From assembly GCA_030613445.1 (NCBI GenBank), contig JAUWLY010000162.1:1-6585 (forward strand): a DNA stretch of 6,585 nt, given 5' to 3'. Positions 1 through 6,525 of this stretch are shown piece by piece. This DNA is from Candidatus Stahliibacteriota bacterium (GTDB lineage: Bacteria > Hydrothermota > Tepidihabitantia > SM23-42). A model generated the notes under the pieces. The model was not told the DNA's origin. It ran no database searches and worked only from the letters and a program-made list of their open reading frames with translations. A program made the position numbers and the translations under genes. Every line of letters starts with the position of its first letter. Position 1 is the first letter of the stretch.

Positions 1-1
1 C

Positions 2-385
2 ATTATAGGCAAGGGGTTCTTATCAGGAACCCAAAAAAAATTGGAATTCCTGCCCCTAAGGCATACTGATTTCGTTTTTTCATGTCTCGGTGAAGAATTT
101 GGTTTGATCGGCATCATCTTAACAACCCTTGTCTTTACCTATCTCTTCTATGAATTACTCCTGCTTACAAGGACAACAAAAAACCGTTTTGCCAGCATCA
201 TGGTCGCCGGAATACTTGCCTGGTTGGGATACCAAACATTTGTAAATATAGGAATCACCTTGGGCTTTGTGCCAATTACTGGCGTGCCATTGCCATTTAT
301 CAGCTATGGTGGCTCATCGCTTATTTCTTGCTATATGGCAATAGGCGTTTGTCTTGCCGTATCAAGATCCAAATTCAAGTATTAA
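2..385 (+). CDS. rodA: RodA, SEDS-family peptidoglycan glycosyltransferase (C-terminal part, 5' end outside window)
   Basis: RodA polymerises lipid II into glycan strands in the inner membrane during cell elongation, working with a class B penicillin-binding protein. The reading frame is open from base 2, giving 127 residues, and upstream codons already match RodA, so the TTG at 41 is not the start. Residues 3-11 (GKGFLSGTQ) and 17-26 (FLPLRHTDF region) match the RodA extracellular loop. The Asp of HTDF (residue 23) corresponds to the residue reported as essential in RodA/FtsW. Hydrophobic helices follow at about 35-55 and 64-82, then the SEDS signature NIGITLGF and GVPLPFISYGGSSL (about 82-107) and a last helix. 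The GTQ segment favours RodA over FtsW. The C-terminus, ending just after the last helix (SRSKFKY), is normal. The missing N-terminal two thirds are cut by the window, so no truncation is implied. Confidence 0.93.
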   Translation: MIGKGFLSGTQKKLEFLPLRHTDFVFSCLGEEFGLIGIILTTLVFTYLFYELLLLTRTTKNRFASIMVAGILAWLGYQTFVNIGITLGFVPITGVPLPFISYGGSSLISCYMAIGVCLAVSRSKFKY

Positions 386-421
386 ACGTGTTTCAAGTAA
401 TCCGTGGCTCGGTGATATCTA

Positions 422-450
422 TTGACAAGTAATACAAAAATGGGTATGCT
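422..450 (+). promoter_or_regulatory. Candidate sigma70-type promoter for the lipoprotein-pilT-pilT-recG operon
   Basis: A perfect TTGACA (-35, 422-427) is followed after 17 nt by TATGCT (445-450, 4 of 6 matches to TATAAT). It sits in the 93-nt gap between rodA and the next gene. Predicted transcription start is near 457, just upstream of the ribosome binding site at 468. The spacing is optimal and the position sensible. It is a motif match only; no terminator was found after rodA, so read-through is also possible. Confidence 0.5.
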
Positions 451-467
451 TTCAAAGTTTAAATTAC

Positions 468-475
468 AAGGAGGT
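468..475 (+). promoter_or_regulatory. Ribosome binding site that fixes the start at 479
   Basis: AAGGAGGT is a near-perfect Shine-Dalgarno sequence, ending three bases before the ATG at 479. It makes 479 the start rather than the in-frame TTG at 422, which is better read as part of a -35 box. Confidence 0.8.
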
Positions 476-478
476 TGC

Positions 479-1213
479 ATGAAAAGAATTACTGTTCTGT
501 TATCATTGCTTATCCTGGCTACCTGCAATACAGGCCTTGAGATCAATACTGAATGCGTGCTTAAGCACACCGCAGAGATAGTAAACTTCGAAAACACGCT
601 GGGTGATATTGAAGAGGCACTTGTTAACCTTTCCTGGACATGGGTCTATGGCACGCCTAATGGTGACGCCGTGATCATTGAAAGACAGATCGCCAGTGAC
701 TATGATTCGATTGGTTGTATAGATACTATTACTTCATTGATGACTTTCACTGATACGTCTGACTTGCTTGAGGCAGATCTTAGTGTTTCCTATCGTCTGA
801 GTTTTCTTGTTGGCAAAGCCCTAGATGATTTCGTGACCACTGATTTTACAATACCTGGAACCCAACACTTTGTACAACCTGATACTGAATTGATAACCAT
901 AGCAAACGACACCCTGATCATAGAGTTTACTGCACTTGCTGGCTTTGATGAGACTGACGTAGCAATTTACAGAACATCGTTTACAGATATCGATAGTATC
1001 ATAGCCACACCACTCGAAGAACTGCTGGAGATCCTCACTAACCCAGTGATCGATACAACCGTAACTGGTACTCAATTAGTTATCCCGGGAGCCAACGCGC
1101 TAATTGAAACACTCGCGGTTCACATGATCAAAATTTCTTCCTCCAAAATCGACCAGCTAGACTATATCACTGACACATCTATTGGGCTCCGCGCCTTTAT
1201 AAGAACACCTTAG
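479..1213 (+). CDS. Putative lipoprotein/exported protein with a fibronectin-III-like region, function unknown
   Basis: I do not recognise a specific family. The 244-residue product starts with MKRITVLLSLLILATC, a short basic then hydrophobic signal ending at Cys16. This resembles a lipobox (L-A-T-C), although Thr at -1 is less usual than Gly, Ala or Ser, so SPase I export or a non-lipidated protein is possible. Residues about 47-110 look like a fibronectin-III/Ig-like beta sandwich: LSWTW, then VIIERQ, then FTDTS, then VSYRLSFL. The remaining part (about 120-244) is again strand-like, with LIIEFTAL and DVAIYRTSF, and may be a second such domain. The protein is rich in Thr, Asp and Ile and has only three Cys (16, 26, 80). 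It lies 23 nt upstream of the pilT pair, so it may be co-transcribed and act in the envelope, perhaps at the pilus or cell surface; that role is inference. The start is set by the strong ribosome binding site. Confidence 0.8.
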   Translation: MKRITVLLSLLILATCNTGLEINTECVLKHTAEIVNFENTLGDIEEALVNLSWTWVYGTPNGDAVIIERQIASDYDSIGCIDTITSLMTFTDTSDLLEADLSVSYRLSFLVGKALDDFVTTDFTIPGTQHFVQPDTELITIANDTLIIEFTALAGFDETDVAIYRTSFTDIDSIIATPLEELLEILTNPVIDTTVTGTQLVIPGANALIETLAVHMIKISSSKIDQLDYITDTSIGLRAFIRTP

Positions 1214-1236
1214 TTTATTTGGTGTAAGATCATTTC

Positions 1237-2295
1237 ATGCCAAAAATAGACCTTGATGTTCTTCTTGAAGAACTAGTCTTAAGAGAAGGTTCAGACCTCC
1301 ATCTTCGCTTCGGAGAAGCACCTATCCTCAGGGTCGCTGGAAAACTCCAAAGAATGGAACAAAAGCCGCTCGACGACCAAGAGCTTGAAAATCTAATATA
1401 CGGTTTGATGAATCCTCTTCAGAAAGACAAATTCCACAAGATGTTGGAATTTGATATGGCGTATGAAATATCCGGTGTCGCGCGATTCAGGGTCAATTGT
1501 TTCAAGCAAATGGGCCATATCGGTGCAGTCATGAGAATCATCCCGCTTAAGATAAAGACTCTTGATGAGTGGGGTTTCCCAAGCGTGTTCAAGAAAATCG
1601 CCGGACTAGCGCGTGGTCTAGTTCTTGTCACTGGACCAACTGGCAGCGGTAACTCTACGACTCTTGCAGCTGTCATAGAACACATCAACCAAACCCGGAA
1701 AAGACACATAATTACGGTAGAAGACCCCATTGAATTCTTGCATCGCGACCGACAATCGATAATTGAACAGCGGGAGATCGGCATTGATACGCTCTCTTAC
1801 GCAGAAGCTTTGCGCCGAGTTGTCAGACAAAACCCAGATATTATCCTAGTCGGCGAAATGCGTGACCTCGAGACTGTTGCCCAAACAATAACTGCTGCTG
1901 AAACCGGTCACCTGGTATTTTCAACTCTCCACACTATTGATGCTGTCCAAACGATAGATCGGATAATCGATGTCTTTCCGCCCTCCCAACAACAACAAAT
2001 CCGTTTGCAGCTGTCAACAACCCTGCAAGCAGTGATCACAGAGAGCCTTATCCGCCGCAAAGACGGTGTGGGAAGAGTTGCTGCCTTTGAAATCATGATC
2101 TGCACGCCAGCAATTAGAAATGCGATCCGAGAAGCCAAAACCCCTCAAATCTATACCTCTATCCAAACTGGCTCAAGAATAGGCATGATACAGATGGATC
2201 AATATCTGAAAAACCTATTTCATCAAGGTATTGTCGAATACGAAGAGGCTCTTGCTCACTGCAATAACCCTGATGAATTTCAAAAAAGGGCCTAG
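1237..2295 (+). CDS. pilT: PilT-family type IV pilus retraction ATPase, first copy, with Lys-to-Asn change in Walker A
   Basis: PilT is a cytoplasmic hexameric ATPase at the base of type IV pili that drives pilus disassembly, twitching and DNA uptake. The 352-residue length is typical. An N-terminal PAS-like domain (1-100, with SDLHLRFGEAPILRV) is followed by the RecA-like core. Walker A at 133-142 reads GPTGSGNSTT, so the invariant Lys is Asn139 (codon AAC). All else is conserved: Asp box VEDPIEF with Glu166, Walker B 201-207 (DIILVGE) with Glu207, His box His225 and His232, and AIRNAIREAKTPQI (292-305), the PilT-type C-terminal motif, then GMIQMDQYL. The ribosome binding site is weak (GGTG at 1221-1224, 12 nt away), so translation may be coupled to the lipoprotein gene ending 23 nt upstream. 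Loss of the Lys should impair nucleotide binding or hydrolysis, so this subunit may be inactive or depend on the second PilT. A sequence error of one base is an alternative. Confidence 0.95.
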   Translation: MPKIDLDVLLEELVLREGSDLHLRFGEAPILRVAGKLQRMEQKPLDDQELENLIYGLMNPLQKDKFHKMLEFDMAYEISGVARFRVNCFKQMGHIGAVMRIIPLKIKTLDEWGFPSVFKKIAGLARGLVLVTGPTGSGNSTTLAAVIEHINQTRKRHIITVEDPIEFLHRDRQSIIEQREIGIDTLSYAEALRRVVRQNPDIILVGEMRDLETVAQTITAAETGHLVFSTLHTIDAVQTIDRIIDVFPPSQQQQIRLQLSTTLQAVITESLIRRKDGVGRVAAFEIMICTPAIRNAIREAKTPQIYTSIQTGSRIGMIQMDQYLKNLFHQGIVEYEEALAHCNNPDEFQKRA

Positions 2296-2297
2296 TA

Positions 2298-3371
2298 ATG
2301 ATCAAACTTCACGACCTCATCAAAGTACAGATCCAGTATAAAGCGTCAGATCTAATTTTGAAAGTCAATTCGCCACCTATTATGCGCCTTGACGGAGATT
2401 TGAGATTACTCGATCTACCGCCACTGAACAAAATAGATATTGAAACTGGTCTTGTTGAACTCCTTTCAAAAAAACAGCTAGAAGAATATAAAAAAACGTT
2501 TGAGCTCGATTTTTCATATACTATGCCAACCGGGGAAAGATTTCGAATTAACCTGTTTAAGCAAAAGGGCAACCTGGGTGGTGTATTCCGACTCATCCCC
2601 TCAAAGGTCCCCACCCTCAAAGAAATAGGTTTTGGTAAAGGGATTGAGGAACTATCCTTGAGACCGCGTGGTCTGATTGTTGTTACTGGACCTTCAGGTT
2701 GTGGTAAATCAACGACCCAGGCTGCTTTATTAGATTACCGCAACTCAAATGATACCTGTCACATTGTTACAGTCGAGGACCCGGTTGAATTCATTCACCA
2801 GAATAAAAAGGCATTAGTGACCCAAAGAGAAGTAGGCAAAGATACTCATTCTTTTGCCCGTGCCCTTAAATATGTGCTTAGACAAGACCCGGACGTTATC
2901 CTCGTGGGTGAAATGAGAGATTTGGAAACAATCGCGTTGGCGATTACCGCTGCGGAAACTGGACATACTGTAATAACGACACTCCACACCGCTGATTCTG
3001 TATCGACAATCGACCGTATCATTGATGTCTTTCCACCTCATCAACAAAACCAGATCAGGATGCAAATCTCGATGAACCTCCTGTGCATCATCTCGCAGAA
3101 TCTTATGAAACGCGCTGATGGTAAAGGACGAATCGTTGCGGCAGAGATACTGATTGCCATTCCAGCAGTGAAAAATCTGATACGGGAATCAAAGACTCAT
3201 CAGATATCATCGATTCTCCAAACATCCCAGCAATTGGGCATGATGACTTTTGATGCATCTCTCGCTAACCTGGTTAAGAAGAACGCCATAACAAGGGAGG
3301 AGGCTGAGTCAAAAGCCCTCAATCCGGATACGTTCCATAAAGAGATGGAACAACTATCAAAATCTGGATAG
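2298..3371 (+). CDS. pilT: PilT-family type IV pilus retraction ATPase, second copy, catalytic residues intact
   Basis: This 357-residue paralogue starts two bases after the upstream pilT stop, with AAGGG at 2286-2290 as a modest ribosome binding site. The N-terminal domain carries SDLILKVNSPPIMRLDG. Walker A (131-140) is GPSGCGKSTT with Lys137 present; Cys135 replaces the common Ser. The Asp box VEDPVEF has Glu164, Walker B 199-205 (DVILVGE) has Glu205, and the His box has His223 and His230. The C-terminal motif reads AVKNLIRESKTHQI, slightly off the usual AIRNLIRE, followed by GMMTFDASL, where the Phe recalls PilU (GMxTFD) more than PilT (GMxTMD). The segment before the Asp box (NSNDTCH) lacks the basic residues seen in the first copy. 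It is therefore a retraction ATPase that appears catalytically competent, and tandem pilT/pilU-like pairs are known in other bacteria. Whether it is PilT or PilU in function cannot be told from sequence alone. Confidence 0.95.
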   Translation: MIKLHDLIKVQIQYKASDLILKVNSPPIMRLDGDLRLLDLPPLNKIDIETGLVELLSKKQLEEYKKTFELDFSYTMPTGERFRINLFKQKGNLGGVFRLIPSKVPTLKEIGFGKGIEELSLRPRGLIVVTGPSGCGKSTTQAALLDYRNSNDTCHIVTVEDPVEFIHQNKKALVTQREVGKDTHSFARALKYVLRQDPDVILVGEMRDLETIALAITAAETGHTVITTLHTADSVSTIDRIIDVFPPHQQNQIRMQISMNLLCIISQNLMKRADGKGRIVAAEILIAIPAVKNLIRESKTHQISSILQTSQQLGMMTFDASLANLVKKNAITREEAESKALNPDTFHKEMEQLSKSG

Positions 3372-5443
3372 TGAAAAGAACTTATCTTAAACTCAATAGC
3401 CCGGTGCAATACATAAAAGGGATAGGTCCAAGACGATCCTCATATTTCAAGAAAATCAGTATTGAGACAGTAAACGACCTCCTTTTCCTTGTCCCGAGAA
3501 GATATGTTGATTATTCTGAAATCCACCAGATCAAGGACCTTAAGATCAACGACGAGGGAACTGTGATGGGTACGATCAAGGCTATAGATGTCCAGCGAAC
3601 GAGACACCGCGCGCAAATAGTAAAAGTCCTTTTAGCTGACGAATCTGATACAATTGCAGTAAAATGGTTTAATCGACCTGACCTAAAGAAACGACTAAAG
3701 ACTGGAGATAGTCTATTGGTATCTGGAAAGGTAACCTTCTTTCATGGTCGACAGTTTATCAATCCTATTTATGAAATCATCACCAAGCAGGAAGCAACCA
3801 AGACACAAGGGTCAATTATTCCGATTTATCCATTGACCGAAAAGCTTGGTCTTTGGGATATAAAGCGCGCTGTAAAAATCTGCGCTGATGAGTGCCTCGA
3901 TGATATCTGTGAAACTCTCCCCGCGTTGCTGCTTAAAAAAAATAACCTGATGGCATTACCACAAGCAATAAGGAACCTCCATTTCCCCAATAGCCTGCAA
4001 GATGCATTTGCCGCTCGACGACGATTAGTTTATGATGAGTTTTTCTTCTTTGAACTAATCCTGGCTAAACGCCGATCAATGGTGAAGAATACGGAGGGCA
4101 TCAGTCTGAACGATCAAGGTGTTCTGACCCACCGGCTTCTCGATGCATTACCTTTTAAACTAACCAAAGGACAAATTGATGTCATCAAAAGCATAACCGA
4201 TGATATGGCAAAACCTCGACCCATGAACCGTTTGCTCCAAGGTGATGTTGGCGCAGGCAAAACCATTGTGGCACTTTATGCCATGCTTGTCTCCGTCGAG
4301 AACGGTTATCAATCGGCACTCATGGCGCCGACAGAGATACTGGCTGAACAACATTTTATCGGTCTATCTGGAATATTGAAAAAACTGGAGATCGAAACGG
4401 TTCTATTAACCAGCAGTATAAAAGCTGATGAACGAAAACAAACGATTGAAAAAATCTCTAGCGGCAATGCTCAAATTGTATTTGGCACTCACGCTCTCAT
4501 CGAAGAAGAAATAAAATTCACTAAACTAGGTCTCGTAGTCGTCGATGAACAACACCGTTTCGGCGTTATGCAACGAGCTGCCCTGGTCAACAAGGGAATT
4601 AATCCTGATTTCCTTGTCTTGTCAGCAACTCCTATACCGCGCACCTTGGCTCTGACACTTTACGGTGATCTGGATATATCTATCTTGAAAGATAAACCCC
4701 CGAGGCGCGGTGAAGTGGTGACAAAAATCATCAAAGAAAACAAAAAACCTGATATCTATGCATTCGTTAAAAAAGAGTTGACTAAAGGACGTCAAGCCTT
4801 CGTGATATGTCCACTCATTGAAAAATCAGAGAAACTAGATCTGAAATCAGTGGAAGAGGTCTATCAAGAAGTTATATTGATTTTCCGTGATTATTCAGTC
4901 GGCGTCATCCACGGTCGGTTAAAAAGCTCAGAGCGCAGAGATATTATGAACGATTTTCGGGCTGGACAACTCGATATACTCATCGCTACTACCGTCGTTG
5001 AAGTCGGCGTTGATATCCCAAACGCTAGCATCATGCTCATTGAACACCCAGAAAGATTCGGCTTGGCTCAACTCCATCAATTGAGAGGTCGTATCGGTCG
5101 CGGTACAGAACGATCCCACTGTTTTCTGTTCCTGGACCGCTACGTTACGCCTGAAACTTATGAACGGATTGCGTATTTTGAAAAGAACAATGATGGTTTT
5201 GCCCTTGCCCAAAAAGATATAAAATTACGTGGACCTGGAGAGATCCTTGGGAAAAAACAACATGGACTGCCCGACTTGAAAATAGGCGATCTGGAAGATG
5301 ATAAGGATTTGCTCTTCTTAGCTCGCGATGATGCATTTGGTGCAATCGCAGATGACCCCGGGATGAAATCTCCCGAGTTTTTTACGATAAGAAAACAACT
5401 GCTGAAGCTGAGCGCTAAAGAAAAATTACTGAGTATTGGTTAA
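3371..5443 (+). CDS. recG: ATP-dependent DNA helicase RecG
   Basis: RecG is a superfamily 2 translocase that regresses stalled replication forks and processes Holliday junctions and D- and R-loops. The 690-residue length matches the family (about 690). The N-terminus has KGIGPRR (16-22) and an OB-fold wedge region (about 60-150, with FFHGRQFINPIYE). Helicase motifs follow in order: GDVGAGKT (291-298, Lys297), MAPTEILAEQH, GTHALIEE, the DEQH box (392-395), SATPIPRT (from Ser418), VGVIHGRL (His514), TTVVEVGVDIPNA and QLRGRIGR (570-577). The C-terminal TRG-like region DIKLRGPGEILGKKQHG is intact. The GTG start shares its G with the TAG stop of the second pilT (TAGTG), and no clear Shine-Dalgarno is visible, so translational coupling is likely. 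No catalytic residue looks missing. Its presence next to pilT genes is probably operon convenience and does not by itself imply a shared function. Confidence 0.98.
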   Translation: MKRTYLKLNSPVQYIKGIGPRRSSYFKKISIETVNDLLFLVPRRYVDYSEIHQIKDLKINDEGTVMGTIKAIDVQRTRHRAQIVKVLLADESDTIAVKWFNRPDLKKRLKTGDSLLVSGKVTFFHGRQFINPIYEIITKQEATKTQGSIIPIYPLTEKLGLWDIKRAVKICADECLDDICETLPALLLKKNNLMALPQAIRNLHFPNSLQDAFAARRRLVYDEFFFFELILAKRRSMVKNTEGISLNDQGVLTHRLLDALPFKLTKGQIDVIKSITDDMAKPRPMNRLLQGDVGAGKTIVALYAMLVSVENGYQSALMAPTEILAEQHFIGLSGILKKLEIETVLLTSSIKADERKQTIEKISSGNAQIVFGTHALIEEEIKFTKLGLVVVDEQHRFGVMQRAALVNKGINPDFLVLSATPIPRTLALTLYGDLDISILKDKPPRRGEVVTKIIKENKKPDIYAFVKKELTKGRQAFVICPLIEKSEKLDLKSVEEVYQEVILIFRDYSVGVIHGRLKSSERRDIMNDFRAGQLDILIATTVVEVGVDIPNASIMLIEHPERFGLAQLHQLRGRIGRGTERSHCFLFLDRYVTPETYERIAYFEKNNDGFALAQKDIKLRGPGEILGKKQHGLPDLKIGDLEDDKDLLFLARDDAFGAIADDPGMKSPEFFTIRKQLLKLSAKEKLLSIG

Positions 5444-5448
5444 GGAGG
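5442..5448 (+). promoter_or_regulatory. Ribosome binding site overlapping the recG stop codon
   Basis: AAGGAGG begins inside the TAA stop of recG and lies five bases before the ATG at 5454. This strong site supports 5454 over the in-frame TTG at 5436. It also lets ribosomes finishing recG feed the next gene. Confidence 0.85.
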
Positions 5449-5453
5449 AAACA

Positions 5454-6470
5454 ATGAACAAGTTTACATCCGCTACAGGTATGTTCAATATCATTGCTGG
5501 TCTTGTGTTACTGCTAGTAATAGCACTAACAGTATCCTGTACAAACTTGCCATCCAGCATCGGGAAGAGTAACGAGGTGGTTATTGCAGCATCCGCGATC
5601 GACAGTAACATGATCGTTGATAATATTCAAATCTTCAACTACGTTCCCCAGAAGGAAGGGCTGTTTACCTTTGTCTTCAAGGTTGATACTGTAGTAAAGA
5701 TGTTCAGCAGCTACCATACGATTTTCATCTATGGATCACTCCAGGATGAATCGATTAGTACATTGTTGAGTGAGGAAGCTAAAGTGGCGACACAAAGAGA
5801 CACTTTCACACTCTTCAAACTCAATGACCTTTGGGCAAGAGAACAGCTTGTCATTGTTATGGCAGCATCAAAACCCATTTATGTTACTCAGGGTATTATC
5901 AAGTATAAAAATATGATCGACAATATCCTCGAGGAAAACTATTACCAGCACATTAAGAAACGCTACTACTATAAAAAAATTGACAAGAAAAACAAAGAAG
6001 CCCTGAAACATTTCGGGGTGGCTTTTGACATCGGTAAATCATGGATGATTGATTCCACACATCAAGAAGATAATTTCATTTTCTCCCACACGCATTTTCC
6101 AGACCGCAGTATCTTTTTTTACAAGGAAAAAATCACCCAGCAACTATCACGAACCTCAGCAATAAAGAAACGCGATAAGCTCACCGATGAATATTATAAC
6201 GGCGACTATGTACTGGAGGATCTGGTCACCAGTGAAGAAATCGAATTCAAGGATATGAAGGGTATAAAACTGAGGGGAGTCTGGCAGAATGATTCACTCG
6301 TTGCCGGTGGCCCTTTCATCTCATATTTCTTGATTGGCGAAGACACCCTGTATGTTATTGACGGCATGCTCTTCAACCCCGGCAAGAGGAAAAGTGACCA
6401 CTTTACAATTATTGAAGTGATAATGAATTCTTTTCACCTGGTCAAAGCAGAAAATAAAGGGCTGGAATAG
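5454..6470 (+). CDS. DUF4837-type putative lipoprotein
   Basis: The 338-residue product begins with a basic/hydrophobic signal (residues 1-28) ending in LTVSC, with Cys29 as a likely lipidation site although Thr at -3 is imperfect for a lipobox. Directly after it comes LPSSIGKSNEVVI (32-44), resembling the GkxnEVxVV opening of the DUF4837 family. Further matches from memory are VPQKE (64-68), KHFGVAFDIGKSWMI (185-199), RGVWQND (274-280), AGGPFISYF (284-292), and a terminal FNPGKRK plus helix. Family function is unknown to me; members are mostly Bacteroidetes-type envelope lipoproteins. It sits 10 nt downstream of recG behind a strong ribosome binding site, so it is probably the last gene of the operon. 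The middle (about 165-185) is Lys/Tyr rich (YYQHIKKRYYYKKIDKKNK). The family assignment is by motif recognition and was not checked by search. Confidence 0.82.
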   Translation: MNKFTSATGMFNIIAGLVLLLVIALTVSCTNLPSSIGKSNEVVIAASAIDSNMIVDNIQIFNYVPQKEGLFTFVFKVDTVVKMFSSYHTIFIYGSLQDESISTLLSEEAKVATQRDTFTLFKLNDLWAREQLVIVMAASKPIYVTQGIIKYKNMIDNILEENYYQHIKKRYYYKKIDKKNKEALKHFGVAFDIGKSWMIDSTHQEDNFIFSHTHFPDRSIFFYKEKITQQLSRTSAIKKRDKLTDEYYNGDYVLEDLVTSEEIEFKDMKGIKLRGVWQNDSLVAGGPFISYFLIGEDTLYVIDGMLFNPGKRKSDHFTIIEVIMNSFHLVKAENKGLE

Positions 6471-6473
6471 GGC

Positions 6474-6501
6474 TTGACAAATTTTATAATATGATTACTA
6501 T
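6474..6501 (+). promoter_or_regulatory. Candidate sigma70-type promoter for the downstream gene
   Basis: A perfect TTGACA (-35, 6474-6479) starts four bases after the DUF4837 stop. A -10 candidate TACTAT (6496-6501) follows after 16 nt, predicting a start near 6508 and a short leader. The AT-rich stretch offers other -10 choices (TATAAT at 6485-6490, TATACT at 6501-6506), but their spacing to this -35 is poor. ACTATAT occurs twice in tandem at 6497-6510, overlapping the -10 region. Confidence 0.6.
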
Positions 6502-6515
6502 ATACTATATTTAAT

Positions 6516-6520
6516 GGAGG
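6516..6520 (+). promoter_or_regulatory. Ribosome binding site of the 3'-edge gene
   Basis: GGAGG lies five bases before the ATG at 6526. Together with the upstream promoter candidate it supports a real gene start there. Confidence 0.75.
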
Positions 6521-6525
6521 AATAA

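Noticed and set aside
402..412. Small hairpin CCG...CGG after rodA as a terminator
   Set aside because: It has only three base pairs and no T tract follows.
422..478. TTG at 422 as the start of the exported protein (19 extra residues)
   Set aside because: The added segment would disrupt the signal peptide and has no ribosome binding site. The ATG at 479 has AAGGAGGT, and 422 lies in a perfect -35 box.
1419..3065. Several antisense open frames of 70-120 codons across the pilT genes, and similar ones elsewhere
   Set aside because: They lie opposite strongly conserved genes, have no family resemblance or convincing ribosome binding sites, and look like by-products of codon use.
3935..3942. A8 run in recG (CTT AAA AAA AAT) as a frameshift or slippage site
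   Set aside because: The recG frame is continuous and full-length on both sides, with no shorter or alternative product suggested. A similar A8 occurs in rodA at 33-40.
5436..5453. TTG at 5436 as the start of the DUF4837 protein
   Set aside because: It overlaps the recG end and has no ribosome binding site; the ATG at 5454 is preceded by AAGGAGG.
6441..6478. Possible terminator: GTCAAAGC (6441-6448) can pair with GCTTGAC (6472-6478)
   Set aside because: The stem needs a bulge, the loop is over 20 nt, part lies in coding sequence, and only a short T run follows. It also overlaps a perfect -35 box.
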